Source of the DNA: Lycocorax pyrrhopterus obiensis
Lineage: Eukaryota > Chordata > Aves > Passeriformes > Paradisaeidae
Assembly (NCBI GenBank): GCA_014706295.1
Contig: JACSVZ010000004.1
Coordinates: 6,266,965-6,330,964 of the forward strand
DNA: 64,000 nucleotides
Reading direction: 5' to 3'
A program made the translations under genes and the position numbers. The notes below the pieces were generated by a model. The model saw nothing but the letters and a program-made list of their open reading frames with translations. It was not told the origin of the DNA and made no database searches. Each line of letters starts with the position of its first letter. Position 1 is the first letter of the stretch. Below, in pieces: positions 1 to 12,990 of the stretch.

Positions 1-2155
1 ACATAGTAGTTGTCTGGTGTGCCATTAAATAACTGGCTGAAATCTGTGTACAGTTTGGGCTGGGTTTTTTTAAACACAGAGGAAAAAATACTCTCATTTT
101 TTGGCCACTCTGCAGTGTGTGGTTTAAAAACTCAAGCAGGCACATATGGCTTCCATAATGCACAGTACTGCACAGTCATTTTCCAAATCAGAACTCAGAA
201 GTATGTCTTCAAGTTTTAGGTGTAAACTCCCCATCAGATATTTAGCATCTACACCATTTTCCCTCTGGTTTTTCAAGTTATTTATCTTTCTGGAATTTCC
301 TTAACAATCACAGACAACTTAAAGTTTTTTATTCGGTTCAGGGTTTTAATTTTGGGATAATTTTGTTTGTTTTTTAAAGCTTTATGCAGTGAAGTCGTTC
401 ATATTTCCATATTTCCTGGGGGAAAGAAAAGCCAAACAATTTGAAGACAAGACAAACTCTCTCAAAGGAAGAATATGGCAGTGATACTCTTCTGGGCTTT
501 CTCAGTCAGTCTTGTACCCTGGTTTCTGTGGTAGCTACTTATAAATTGAGAATAAAGGAATAAATATTCCCAATTTTAGATTTACTGGCTTAGACTAGGA
601 GGGAACAAAGACAGAAACTCTTGACTGTAAGAGCTGTGGATAAAGCACATATGGACTGAACACAGGGTTAAACCAGGATTCAGTTGCCTACACTCAAATG
701 ACACTACACACCATAGACTCGATATATAACATTAAATATATATTATAAATACACATTTAGCTCACATACAATAGACCTAAAAGTGAAATAGCTGACACTG
801 AAAAAATTATCCTGCCTGAGAATCAGAACACACAGACCTGGGATAACTCTATCAACTTCTGAGCTTATGCTGGCCCTGGGCTTAAGTCTGTGTTTGAGTG
901 CTTGAAATTAGTTTCAGGTGCAGTAATCACAGAAAGAAAACATGTGCAGAGACATAACTTTTTAAAGAAACAACAAAACTGAAACAGGTTTAGAGAATTA
1001 TCCATCAAATTACATTTTTAAGAGTGGCTATTAAAATGTTGATGAAAGAATATAACATGATGAGTCAGGGACACTAAAAGACCAAACACATGGTTCTACA
1101 AGATATTACACTGAGTAGTAAGAATTTCACTTTATAACCCAGTGTGATTAAACAGCATACTGCTGAAAATGCAGATGTTATACTACTACAGTAAAAAAAA
1201 AGTTTTTTTAAAGATTTTTCTAATTAAATCATGAAAGATTACAAAGAAAATAGGGAGGAACTTTGCTAAGAGTGCAGTCATATAGAAGGACTAGGATTTA
1301 GGGCTGATCTTTGAAGTTTTCTTCTTCAAACTATATGGCCTTGAAGCTATTGAAAGCTTGAAAGATTTTTCTGGTGAAACTGTGCAATATTACAGTTATG
1401 TTGTACTATTCAGTAATATGTGTGAGCTGTTTGTAAGGAAGGATTATTTTTAAGGAAAATCTGTTTTCATATTGACCTTGGATTTGTATTTCTAAGGCAG
1501 CTAAAGCAAAGGCAACACTCCCAGCAGTGAAAATTCCTGCCAGGAATGTAACACTCAAATCTCAGTTGACATGTTTTAAAATGGCAGTGATAGTGATAGA
1601 GAGAAAAAGCACAATAATTCACGAATTTTTCAAAATAGAGGTGTTAATATACAATAAATTTTCAGCAAGGACAGCAGGATTTATCAAAACATCATTTGTA
1701 TATGGGATATTTTTATTTTAAAGTAATACTGATTTCTTAGGCATTAGGCAAGAGACTTTCTGAACTAAAAGAAGTGTGAGCATTCTGTTACATTTTTTAG
1801 GGTTAGAAGCACATGTCAGTAAATATTCAAATAGTCCATAAGGCAGCTGAGATTGCAGACCATGCTTAATCTCAAAGCATTGCAGTACCTGCAGAATAGT
1901 GTCTTCTGTATTCCAAAGATTTTTCCTTCTGCCATTCAACCTGCTGTCATTATGTATTGTTTGAAGGAAGTACTGAACCATAAGAAGTCCTGGATGAATA
2001 TGGTCAAATATGGGGTATTCCATGCACACACTTAGATCCATTTGTACAGGGTCAGCTCTAGCTTTCTGTCACTATTTTCTTCTGTATAACCAAATTGTTC
2101 CAGGCTGAACAAAAAGTGTATTTCTGTTGAGTCTAATGTTCTTTCTCCTTTACAG
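1..2155. other. Noncoding DNA, nothing recognised
   Basis: AT-rich sequence with short chance open frames only. No repeat family, CpG cluster or convincing splice-site pair was recognised. If the exons at 2.1-5.4 kb are real, this is intron or upstream sequence of the same plus-strand gene. Confidence 0.5.
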
Positions 2156-2203
2156 AAATTCCACATTCCGATTTGGGAGCTGAACTTCCTCACTGTCCAG
2201 CAG
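2156..2203 (+). CDS. Candidate internal coding exon A, unidentified gene
   Basis: A 48-bp segment lies between an excellent acceptor (pyrimidine-rich 'ttctttctcctttacag', AG at 2154-2155) and a perfect donor (CAG|GTGAGT, GT at 2204-2205). Two frames are open across it. The frame that continues through the next two candidate exons starts with two bases finishing a codon, reads IPHSDLGAELPHCPA, and leaves one base over. The length is a multiple of three. The peptide matches no domain I recognise; it has one Cys and no membrane or signal character. The next candidate exon lies 1.7 kb downstream in compatible phase. It could instead be a noncoding-RNA exon or a chance pair. The combined splice quality is the main support. 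Confidence 0.4.
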
Positions 2204-3905
2204 GTGAGTCGTAATTACTTGACTCCACACTGTCCATACCCTTCAAAGTCTGCAACAAGATATTCCTAAAGATCAGAGGTGGATGGAATTGTGAAAAATG
2301 TTAATTCTTGCAAACCTCTTCTGAAAAGAGCTGAAGGAATAAATTCTTTATAGAGTTAGACTTGCCAGGCTCCTTGGCTGATAGCCCAAACTGAAAGCTC
2401 TCTTGTGTTTGGGAGTCTAAATGTGATCCCTTCACCTCCTGTTCTAGGGAACCACTGTAGGTTGTTTGCTTTATTCCTGTCTTTCTTATCTCTAACGTTC
2501 TTACAAGTTTGTTTGTTGTTTTAGCACAGTGACCATACTATTAACCCAGGCAGAAGTGTCTGAATTAACTTCAAATGATTGGGCCATCTGGAGAAGTTCA
2601 GTTTGTATTTAACTCTGAGAATTAATTGGGTTTTATGTGGCAGAGCTGCTTCAGAAAGCTCATTGGGACCTATAGCAATGTGATATAGATTTAATGCACC
2701 CCTATCCATTAAAGCCTTCATCAGACTCATTAACTGCAGTTTGTACATTCATTTTGGTAGATAAATTTGTTTAATCATATGCATTTGCAGTGGGCTGTTA
2801 TATCTAAGTGTGCTTCCTTTTCCACTGCTTGTAACTTTAGCCAGTGGCATCTCCTCCAAGAAAGAACACTTTGGCTTCATCCCCATAACATTTTAATTGC
2901 TCACTAATGAATCATGTTTGGTATCTGAGCACTGGCTGGCTGTTAGTTTTTCTGCATATATTTACCACTGTGGCATTTCACACAATTTGCAAAACTATTG
3001 CTTCTTCTAATATCATAAACTATTTCTGAATTCCTCACTTAGGATCTTTTAGAGATTGCAAGTATTATGCAGTCTTTCCCCATAGCTTTTCATTCTGGAA
3101 TTTTTTTTTAAATGTTTAGCCTTGAATTTTGTCTTAATTGAGGGAAAGGCATTTTGTTTTTTTACTGAGATACATTTCAGTTATTTTCCAAAGCTTGCTA
3201 TTTCATTTTAGAAATATTTTTGTTATCAGTCTAAATAGTCACTGTTTTTGTAATATCCAAATTACTTGATACAATAATCCTTAAAATTTATAGCAAGATA
3301 TTCACCCTCCAAACAATTATAATGGAACCCAAAATGTAGCAGATTTTTAAAAAATATTTTAAGAGAATATTTGTTTTATACTTATCTAGACTGTATTTAT
3401 TTAAAATTTTGTTGTAATAGTGCTTTTATAGTTATTTTAAGAGAAAAATATCAGCAATTATTCCTACAAACCTTCCCTAGATTTTTTATAAAGAAAGAAT
3501 GACATTTTTATAGAAAAATAGACAAATCAGAAAAGGATTTTTTCTTCCTCGTAATACTTATAAGCTTCAATTAAAAAACAAACCCTGAATTAAATTGTTT
3601 TAGGCCTGCCTTTTGAATGTTTCATGAGTAGGATATTCACATCTTAAACATTCTGCATTGTCCCACGTATGTTTAAAATATCCCTTAGTGGTCTTTCCAT
3701 GCTACTACTTTAAAAAGGAAATATTACTGCTCCAATAAATTTGGGGGGAAGATAAATATTTATTTGATTTTTTTCCCCTCAACTGTCCAGCAATTTCCAG
3801 CAATTTCTGGTTGCAGTGAAATATGCAGTAGATTTGAAATCCTCTGGGTGTATGACATGCAACAGTGTACATGATTTCTCTTTCTTTTCTCTTATTGTTT
3901 TAAAG

Positions 3906-3981
3906 TTCTTCTTCCTGGAAAATTTGGGAATACTTCAACTGCTTCAGGGTTGCAAGATTCTTTCCAGCATGAGGAACAGTG
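3906..3981 (+). CDS. Candidate internal coding exon B, unidentified gene
   Basis: A 76-bp segment follows a long pyrimidine tract ('ctctttcttttctcttattgttttaaag' at 3878-3905) and ends at TG|GTAAGT (GT at 3982-3983). Joined to exon A, the split codon gives Val and the frame continues as LPGKFGNTSTASGLQDSF and then HEEQ, leaving two bases. A second frame (FFLENLGILQLL...) is also open here and also joins to A, but it hits a stop in exon C, so the first frame is preferred. The residues are polar, Ser/Gly/Gln-rich, and look like a disordered linker. No family was recognised. Introns on either side would be 1.7 and 1.3 kb, normal sizes for a bird gene. Confidence 0.4.
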
Positions 3982-5319
3982 GTAAGTTCATATTCTCTAC
4001 TTTTGTCAAGATCCCATTTACTTATGACACTTCATGATTAGAACAAGTGGGTTTTCAGTTATAAAAAGTTCTCCCCAAAACCAATTTCCTGCTCCCATAC
4101 AAAAGCAGAGATCAAGGTCCTGACAGCCTATGCTCCTCTCACATCTCAGCATGTTCTGACTCACATGGATCCTCAACAAAATTCTGGAGCTGATACACCT
4201 AAAGAAGGCATTTCTTCCCTTTTTGAGACAACCTAAACCAGAAACCTCAATCATTTAAACAGAAATTTGGTGGAAAAATTAAATGTGTTCAACATACATC
4301 ATCCTAAAACACCTGATATTTTAAATCTATGGCAAATTTCAAGAACACTTTTACTGTTCTCCCTACATTACCTCACTTGGATCACTTGTCTTTCAAAGGA
4401 CTAGTAAACCTTAATTTGCTTTAGCAGCTTTGAATGGATTTTTATTGTTTCTTACCACAGCCTTTCAACTCTAGTAATTTGAAAACTAAATATGAACCAC
4501 AAAACTCAATCAATCCTGTAGTATTCTTTTAATATCAATTTCTATATAATTAGCCCCCAAACTGTGTGCAATTACTGACAATTATTCTCATGCACTTTGA
4601 GGGACAACACTAATTTCACAGTTAGCAGCATTTTAAAAGGAAGGTGATTCAAATACTATATAAAAAAGTCCCTCTCTCAAGAGCTACAGAGCATTGTTGC
4701 AGACTTTGTAAGATAAAAAGGATTCCACTGGTACAATACCAGAACTCAGGTTTTACAACCCCACACATGTATGTGTGATTCTGTCTGGCAGATAGTTTGC
4801 ATCAGTATTCTTTAAATGCTAACTAGGCCTATTATAAGCTTGGCTGTGTCTTTTTAAAACCAATAAAATTATGGAAAAATCCATAGGAATTGATGCACCG
4901 GATTAAGACCAATGATTAAAGTGATGTAATCAGGATCTCTTACATCCAGATTTTTTTCTTAGGTTGTCTTACAGGTATTAGAAGCATCTATCTTATAACT
5001 GTTACAAGGTGTGTTCCCTCACATTATAAAATCGTGTTTTATCACCTTCAGCCCATTTTGAATCCCTATCTTATAAGAATACAGGTGGAAGGGATTGGTG
5101 ATGTCATTATGGTTCTATGGTAATGATGTACAGCTCCTGTTCCAGTGAGGTCACCAGAACTATCAGTCACTTTGTAGGGACAAATTATTTTTGTTATATC
5201 CATTTTGTTGTTGGGCTCTGATGGATCTTGTGACAACTGGAAATTCTATTTATTTATGTGCGTATTTAAAAGGTTGTCAGTAGAGCCCAGAGCACTGTCT
5301 GGGTACTCTTATTATAGAG

Positions 5320-5437
5320 TAGTAAATATCCGAATAAAGAAATAAATCAAATGACACCTTCCTCAAATGAGAATTACAAAATGGAGCTAACAAATATTGA
5401 TAAGCAGCAGTCTTCAGAAGAACTTCTAAATTATCTA
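5320..5437 (+). CDS. Candidate internal coding exon C, unidentified gene
   Basis: A 118-bp segment ends at CTA|GTAAGT (GT at 5438-5439) and starts at the second AG of a tandem acceptor (AG at 5316-5317 and 5318-5319) behind 'gggtactcttattatag'. Only the second AG keeps the frame coming from exon B; the first would create a TGA at the junction. The joined frame gives Cys and then 39 open codons, including SKYPNKEINQMTPSSNENYK and KQQSSEELLNYL, and it ends in phase 0. This segment has only one open frame, so its fit with A and B is a real though modest test. The composition (Asn, Ser, Lys, Glu, Gln) suggests a disordered region. No downstream exon in phase 0 is convincing; a segment with a very good acceptor at about 7819 is one possibility. 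Confidence 0.4.
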
Positions 5438-8351
5438 GTAAGTGCTATGAAGTTTAAGCAGAGGAGACAAGGAAACAGAAGAGTTATTGTCAAAACAGCA
5501 CACAGACACTTAACAACAAAAATAACAAGCTTTTGTTGGTAAATGACAGCCAATCTTGGCTCTAGTGTATATCTCAATGATCCGAAGGAAAGTTACATGG
5601 TAAATAAAATTGTGTGCATTGTAGTTTCCGAACACACTGAATAGCTGAGGAATAAAGACCAGTAACTAAATTCATGCAAAGGACAGATAAAAGGTTTTTA
5701 TGGTTTAAAAGAAAATTTTGGGTAGAATCCTGCAAACACCAAGAAGCGTATTGGTTTGTGGTTAAGATTTCATTCTTTATAGAAGGCTCTAATTTCAAGT
5801 GAAATGCTGATTTAAACCTTTAGATTCATGATTTTAAGGTGAATCAAAACCAGCCCACAGTACTAAAGTACTTGCAGCTTTTTGTAGTATCTTTCATTGG
5901 GTTGGTTCAATTTTTTTCCAGAAAGCTGAGCAATAACTTCCTTCACCTTTATGGCATAGCAATGCCATCATAAGTCACCAGGAAAAGGTCAAAATTTTAT
6001 ACAACCGTAAGAGTCATCTACAGATCATGCCAGTGACTACTTGGGTAAACATGAGGGATAAGATGAGAAGGTAACAATAAAAGAAAACTCCAAATCACGC
6101 TCAGACAGCAGCACTGGAAAAAAACAAGACCTAACTTGGGGGGAAAAGGTGACCAAAATGCAATGGAGTCCCTGAAGGATAGAAGTAAATGATGACTCCA
6201 ATGCTGAGTAGGATCTGTCTTTGGGGAAAAAGGGGAGCTGTGCATGTGTGAACTCAGCGGGGAAAAGTGTGTGAAAATGTAGAATAATCCAAAGCCCTAC
6301 GAAGGCTATACATTTTTTTCTGCCGACTTGGGAGGCTTTGGGTAATGATCCCACAGGTGACAGGAGCAGCCTCAGAAGCTTTTGTGGACTAAGGAAAGGT
6401 AAGATTTCTCCAGGATTCCACCATTTGTACAGGAGCAGCACAAGGAAAGGTAAGATTTCTACAGGATTCCAGTGTTTGTACAGGTACAGGATTGAAAATC
6501 TCAATGCTGGTAATAACACTGAACAGTCCACAACTTCACAGCAGTAGTTATCCTCTCTAAAGTGAATAATAGCTGTGAGAATCAGGGGCAAAAAGTATTC
6601 ATAACAAACACAGCAAATGTTTCTGATAAGATATTGTACAGTGTATCAAGTAAGGAATAAACATTTTAAAATTGTGTTGCTCTAATCGAGCTAATTTCAA
6701 TGTTTTTTTTAGCATTGTAGATCTAAAGAATTATGTGAATAATGTTATTTAAAACATTTTTAAAGTATTTAACGCATTTGCACAGGAGATCACTAAGGAT
6801 ATTTTATACTGGGTCATGTATAGCCTTGACAAAGATTTTAAAGTTGAAAAACTGAAATAGCAGAAGATACAATTCACGTTTCCAAAATTCAGCAAAAGAC
6901 AAAAGGAGGTCTGGTTAAAACAATGAGGCACAGAATCTCATAGGGAAGACTAGAGTTGTATTGTAAGTTCACCTGCTTTTGTTTACCTATTGCAGTGATC
7001 CTGGTATGTACCAAACAATATGTACAGCAATATCCAGGCACAATATAGTGAGTTAATAATGGAGCTTCAGTCTTAACTGTGAATTCCCTTGCATTACTTG
7101 GTATATTGCTGATACAGATAGGGTTTTGTGGCTTAATTCGTGGCAGCACATAGGGTGTCAGCTGGAAATCCATTTTGTAGTTGTAGAACAATATACAGAA
7201 TATTATAAACCCATTCCCACCTTCCCATTCTTTCCTTGCAGTAGGAAGCCAACATTTAGAAACCCATAGCAAACAAACACCTGCTAAGCATAAATCACGA
7301 ACACAAACACAGCGCTGGACAAGTTCAGAGAGATAAGATGGGAGAAAAATCCATGGAAAATCTTAATAGTCATTAGGAAAACCTAACATTTGTTTCACAA
7401 ACTGACAGGTGGCTAGTGAATCGACTTCAGAACAACCATAAAGAGAGAGCTGGTTATTATGTCAGTAAAACTTAAACAGCAGAGCTTTTTAATAAGCTGC
7501 ACTCTGTTAGGAGTACACTGAGGGAGCCCAAGCAGGAAAAAGCAATAATCACTTCTAGCAATAACAAGAGGATCAAATAATATCCATCATAATTTCTCCC
7601 TGTTTTGCTTCTCCCTATTAGGATGACATATAGTAGAAGTAGAAGCAGCCTAACAAGATACTGAGCAAAACAGGTGCAGAAACTAAAGCATCTTCCATTT
7701 AGAGAGTCAGCATTTTTCTTTGAAAAAACCTCTCTGCACTGTGCAGGTTGGAGCCTGGGTTGCCCATTGCTTACACCCATTGTGTGATGTGTGCACTATT
7801 TTATCTCTTCCTGCAGAGTTTGGTTGTGACATACATAACACATGTGCCCATAAAGTTACCCAGAAAGGCACTGAGAAGGTTCAATATATGTCATGGCAAG
7901 CATATTTCTTTGTTAATTCCATAAAGACAGTTTGGAGAAGGCAAGTCTCCTACAATTTTTGTGTCCGCAGTGGGGAGAAACCAGCACATTGCATGCTATC
8001 ATTATCACAGAATTATGGTGCACTATGTAATACTTTTACTCTTGCCAGAGAATGATAGTGGAAATGGCATTGCCCCATTACTAATACTTAATGTATGACC
8101 AATCAGAAGCTGAAAATCATATGACCAGTGGCAGCTTATGCCATCCCATCAGTTCGTAAATTGGATGCAGTTTGTCAGATGGACACAATATCCCTCCACT
8201 GTAGGTGGTCTCTGTTTCATTAGGTTTCAGATTGATGGTAGTGAACAATAATCCAAAAGTGTGCAATAGGTACATCAACCTCATTTTTCATTAACAGTGC
8301 TTCCCAGATGTATTGGGAGCAGGTACAAAACATAGATTTTGTTTGGCTTAC
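5438..8351. other. Mostly noncoding stretch
   Basis: AT-rich sequence with one local tandem duplication (listed separately). A strong acceptor-like site ('ttttatctcttcctgcag', AG at 7817-7818) opens a frame of about 100 bp with no good donor. An AATAAA lies near 8783. Together they could be a terminal exon of the upstream candidate gene, but this is speculative. Confidence 0.35.
6391..6490 (+). repeat. Two-copy tandem duplication, 51-bp unit
   Basis: The segment beginning 'aaggaaaggtaagatttct' at 6391 recurs at 6442, and similarity continues through 'aggattcca..tttgtacagg'. Each copy carries the donor-like AAAG|GTAAGA. Because 51 is a multiple of three, the minus-strand open frame over 6037-6591 shows the same unit as a repeated peptide (LYKHWNP / LYKWWNP). 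That open frame is a by-product of the repeat and is not a recognised gene. Confidence 0.75.
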
Positions 8352-8433
8352 TTTGATCCGTGCAGAGACTATTGGGTATCTGACTTCGCTGTTGGAGGCT
8401 TATGGTTTCGGTTAGCAGAACCTGGTACAGCAA
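8352..8433 (-). other. Candidate coding exon, minus strand
   Basis: An 82-bp minus-strand segment lies between 'cacctcatccag' and a donor AAA|GTAAGC (GCTTAC on the plus strand at 8346-8351). One frame is open, beginning LLYQVLLTETISLQQRSQIP, with phase 0 at the start and one base over at the end. Three CpGs in 82 bp is high for this CpG-poor region, which hints at constraint. The pyrimidine tract is weak, no neighbouring exon in phase was found, and no family is recognised. It may be a chance pair. Confidence 0.22.
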
Positions 8434-11204
8434 CTGGATGAGGTGTTTTTGATATAATTTATTCATTTAGGTGTGATGCAGAAATAGTGGGTGGCAAAGC
8501 TGCTAATTTTTTTTTTTTATGAAGTAATGAGCAACCAACAATTTATTTACATACAAGGCACTGCAGTTACTAGGAGACCTTTCTAAATTATGGGATAGAT
8601 ACAAGAGTGGTAGTGATTTTTTTTTCTTTATTTCCCAAGAGATTAACAGAAATGTTGGTGCATTTTTGCAGCTTCTAAAAGAAATTAAAAGACTGAAAGT
8701 CTCTGCCAGGGTCACTGAAATGACAAACCAACTACTGCTGTACCTTACACAGTTTTGACTTATATGTTTTACTTCACAGTGAAATAAAGTAGAATGCAAT
8801 GTTGTTCAAATAGTGAGTAATTGAAAAGCCATTTTTAAAGCAGAGACTTTGAATCCCTGCAGATGATATAATATTTATAAAGCTGGCAGAAAACTGATAT
8901 TAGACTCTGCAGCAGATGAATAAGAACTGCTATCATCAGGACTGACTGGGTACCACATGCTTTCACTCTCTTTGATACAGTTTTCTTCCTAATTTGTATA
9001 TTAACAAAGTGCATTTAATTAGCAAGTTAAACATACTTATTTTAAAGATAAAATCAAAGCTCTAAATAATATATTATGAGGGAAAAATCATGTTTTAATG
9101 TTCAGATGAACGGATTTTATTATGCAGAAGCATATATGCTGTTAATCATGTAACATCAAGCTATACACGTAGTCAAGATAGACAATATGGTTTACTCTTC
9201 AGATGCATTTCTTATCTCAGTTGTATGAAAAGTTTCCATCGACAATATTTCATTGTCTCATTCTGAGAAATGTACCTCTAGGCCCTGAAGATTTAAAAAC
9301 CTCATTTGCGCAGCACGAACACGAGCCCTGTTCTGTGTGGGGATGGGGGGGATTTCTGTGTGTGCATGTATTTGGCATGAATTTCTATGGAATATATGGA
9401 CGCAGGCTCTCACATCATGCCACTTTTCCAACAGCATCTCTTATCATTGTTTAATAATATCTTTTCACTTTCATGCTTTTCTCTAGTTATTTAACATAAG
9501 TGGGCAACTTTTCTTCTGAAGTTCTAAAACATGTGTCCATTGCCCTAGTTTTCCAGCCTTGAGCAAATCTCTTTAATAGATCACTTTCAAGATGATGATA
9601 CATTGATATTCTGCTTTAATTAGTGTCATGAAAGAGAAAAAGCCCTTCAAATGCCAATGGCTTGCAAAAGTTGTTGGAGCATCTTCTTAAAGCAAATCTG
9701 AAGGCCTGGCCCTCACTGTTTTTTTCTTTCTTTCACATGATCCTATTACAAGAGTTTTTTTGTAAACTGGTGTTATAAACGATTATTTTTAGTTAAGAGA
9801 AGCACCAGGAAAGATTAAAAAATGGATATAAAGACATTCTGGTTCTTGATCTTCTTTCTTCTCATCTCAACCTTTAGAAAGTCTTGCTGGAAGAACACAA
9901 GGAACAGCGGGAAGGTTTCTAACAGATCTTTGAGACCTCCTTGCAGTCAGATCCCAGGGGAGCTAGAACAGTATACCTCTGTGGTTCAAAAACTCTTTGG
10001 GCCAGAAAAAGGGGCCTTTATCTGCTGACATTTCAAACATATTCAATCAAATATTGATCTAGAAAATCAGCCACTTTTTCTCTAGCAAAGAAATTAAATT
10101 AGTGCTACCTACTGAAGATCTACAAATGGTTCTCCTGAAGATAATGATAGTACCCTAGGCTGTTCCTAGGATCAAAAGTTTTTATGGACACCAAACTGAT
10201 TTAATATTTTCTGTAATGCATGGAGAAAAAAGGGTGAAAGATCTGCTTGCCAATAGTAATGTGCTGGAGATTATCTCATGTGGCGAATCCTTGCATCAAG
10301 GAGCCAGGTAGGTTTTTCAAATCCATCTCATCTTTGGAATAAAAGAAACAGAATGTAGCCCATTTCACCTTAGACAAAGATTTTCATCACCAGAAATATC
10401 TGACACCTCTTAAAATTGGTGCTGGTAGCACATGCTCCTCTAAGTCGTAAACATTTCCTGTCTCTGTTGTGTTCTGTTTCAAGATGTCCCTTCTGTTGCT
10501 TTGGAAGAAGTGAGAAGTCTCTTCTTCATACTCTAAACACTAACAGACCACAAAACATGTCTAACGTGCAACAATGGGAGAAAGATTCCGTAAAGTATAT
10601 TTCAAGTCCCATTGTTGAAACATTTTCATCATTTGTATTATGAAAAAAGGTAGTCTGTACAAAAGAGCACAAAGGTTTAATGATTTAATTAGTACTTCAT
10701 TCTGTGAATTTACTGGAAAAAATAATGAGGCTTTGGTTCCTATTAAAGCGTTTCTCACATTCTCACCCACAAAATCATGTCTTGGCGATTTAACTACACT
10801 GAGACAAAGAACTGAATTGTTTCAGGTCAAATCAGTTAAGGGTGGATTTATTACTTCTCTCACTTCTTCATGAAGTGCATTCAGTTCATGATGTTTTGAA
10901 ATTCTGACAGTTTACATTTATCACTGGACATATATGACTGGACTAAATCTATGCACAAAGAAGAGGCACTCGGTATACATTTTGTTAATGTATCGAAGCA
11001 TCTCAGAGGTGTCGAAAGACTGCCTTCAAATGGAGTTAGTTCAGTGGTTTGGAAATTCAAAGCTTCACCAAAGATGCAGCCACTCCCATCTGTTGTTTGG
11101 TTTGTCTGGTTTTGGATTGTTAATTAATTCCTGTTTTAGACTATTACTAGTCATAGGTAACATTAAATAATTTCAAATAATGATAATTAAATATTCTGTA
11201 TGCA
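8434..11204. other. Noncoding DNA, nothing recognised
   Basis: AT-rich sequence with only short open frames and homopolymer T runs (for example near 8508). No repeat family or exon was recognised. Confidence 0.45.
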
Positions 11205-11615
11205 TTCAGACAGAACTGTTTAGGTTGGAAGGGACCTCTTGAATCATCTTGTCCAACGCCCTGGCTCCAGCAGAGTCAGGAGGACCTGGTTGCCCAGGAC
11301 TGTTCCCATCAAGTTCATCTCCACAAAGGGCCTCCACAGCCTCTCTGGGCATCCTGTTCTAGCGTTCCACCATCCTCGCACTAAAAGAGTTTTCTTGTGT
11401 TCAGACTCTATTTTACACTTTTAAATTTGTGACCATTGCCTTTTGTGCTGTCAGTGGCACTACCACGAGAAGTCTGGCTCCTTAATTCTTCATTCCCTCT
11501 CCTCAGATATTGATGCACATTGAGATTCCCCTATCGGCCTTCTCTCCTGGCTGCAGCCCCAGCTCTCTCAGCATGTCCTCATATGAACAGATGATTTTAA
11601 ATCATCAGATCACAA
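11205..11615 (-). mobile_element. CR1 LINE 3' fragment, antisense to the plus strand
   Basis: The plus strand reads the reverse complement of a CR1 3' end: 'ggttggaagggacct', then 'atcatcttgtccaac', 'cctccacagcctctctgggc', 'ctgttctagcgttccaccat', and on to 'ctctcagcatgtcctcatat'. This order of landmarks is that of bird CR1 elements, so the element lies on the minus strand. It is 5' truncated, as is usual for CR1, and diverged. It is followed by a run of 17 A at about 11613. The open frames inside it are not genes. Confidence 0.9.
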
Positions 11616-12199
11616 AAAAAAAAAAAAAAATCAGTGCACATATTGTGAAACCATTGTATAATGCAATATACATTTTCAAGGAATTTAGAACCAAAAAAAT
11701 GGTGTGCTGCCATTTCATAAGAATTTTTCTGACAGTATTTTGTATACAGCAGATAATCCAGCAAAGAGGTAGAGACAAGGATTCCTTAGTGTAAAAATAT
11801 TTCCATTCTTCATATTGAGCTCTCAGGTGTTCAAAGAGCTCTACTTTTAAATGAACCTGATCTGGTAAATAAAAATTGTCTTTCTGATTTTCCATATGCA
11901 CCAGGACATTCCTGTACCAGTTTATCTATTAGAACTCATTGAAAATGTCATAAAAATATGGATAAAAGTAAACTGCCTAATCATTTAAGTCTAGCCTTTC
12001 AAAGCCCTAGGAAATTTGAAGAAATTAAGCAGTCAGAAAGCTGGAAACAAAACCAGAAATTTCATGTCCAAAAAACTTCCTGTATCAGTCAAAAAGGATT
12101 TCACTTAATTTTTGTCATGGAACAATCCAAGTAGGAGCTATAAAAAGGAGGAAGGAATGAATTCTCAGTTTTCACCATAGTAGAATTTGACATCAAGTC

Positions 12200-12990
12200 C
12201 GTGCTATTCTGCATCATGAGTGGCATAGTTTAATATATTTTTTAATGAACTGGAAAAAGGGATGAGCATTGAGGTGATAAAATTTGCAGGTGACACAAAA
12301 TTATTCAGGTTAATCAAATCTGGAGAGGGTAATAAGAAACTTCAGAAGAAAATAAACAAGTTAGGTGAATGATCAATCTGATGGCAGATTAAGTTCCATG
12401 TTGATATTACAAATTAATGTAATTTACAAGGTTGGGGTTTTTAAAATCTATTTCTACACCTTAGTGAGTTCTAAATTAATTGTATCAAAGGAAAAGGACC
12501 TAGAGAGCATTGTCAAGAGTGCAATAAACTCCTCCACTTGGCATGCAGCTATAGTAGAAAATTTTGGTTCAGGAAGGAAGAATAATATGAAAAACTCTTT
12601 AATGTCATTAAATTGGTTGTTCTCTGCATTTCAAATACCATGTGCAATCCTGGTCACCAGCTGCAAACACAAGGTTTGCAGAAATTGAAGCAGCTCTGTT
12701 CTCTCTGGCAAGAATACAAAGGATAAGGAGGAAAGACTGGAACAATTGGCATCACCAGCTTCACAGAAGGGCTCCATGGTAGATATGATAAAAAGCCATG
12801 AAATAATACCTCAATAAGGAGAGTTAGGATCTTGTCATATGATAAGAACACTCAGGGAAATTTAAGGCAGAAGACATACTCCTCAAACAATGTGGAGCTT
12901 GTTGCTGTGGGATGTTAGTTTGGCAAAAGTAAAAAAAGAGATTGGACATTTATATGAACTCAGAGGTCCTAAACTCTGGAGATAAATTTT
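12200..12990 (+). mobile_element. Ancient CR1/L3-type LINE, 3' part, sense
   Basis: In plus-strand order the segment shows the landmarks of the reverse-transcriptase C-terminal region and 3' UTR of old CR1/L3 LINEs: 'ttgcaggtgacacaaaatta' (12281-12303), 'gaaaaggacctagagagcat' (12491 onward), 'ccatgtgcaatcctggtcac' (12638 onward), and near the end 'agagattggacatttatatg'. The open frame over 12365-12688 is a decayed piece of the LINE ORF2 product with frameshifts and stops. It is much older than the 11.2-kb copy. Confidence 0.75.

Noticed and set aside
6037..6591. 184-codon minus-strand open frame
   Set aside because: It spans the 51-bp duplication, has no family resemblance or splice context, and looks like a chance frame lengthened by the in-frame duplication.
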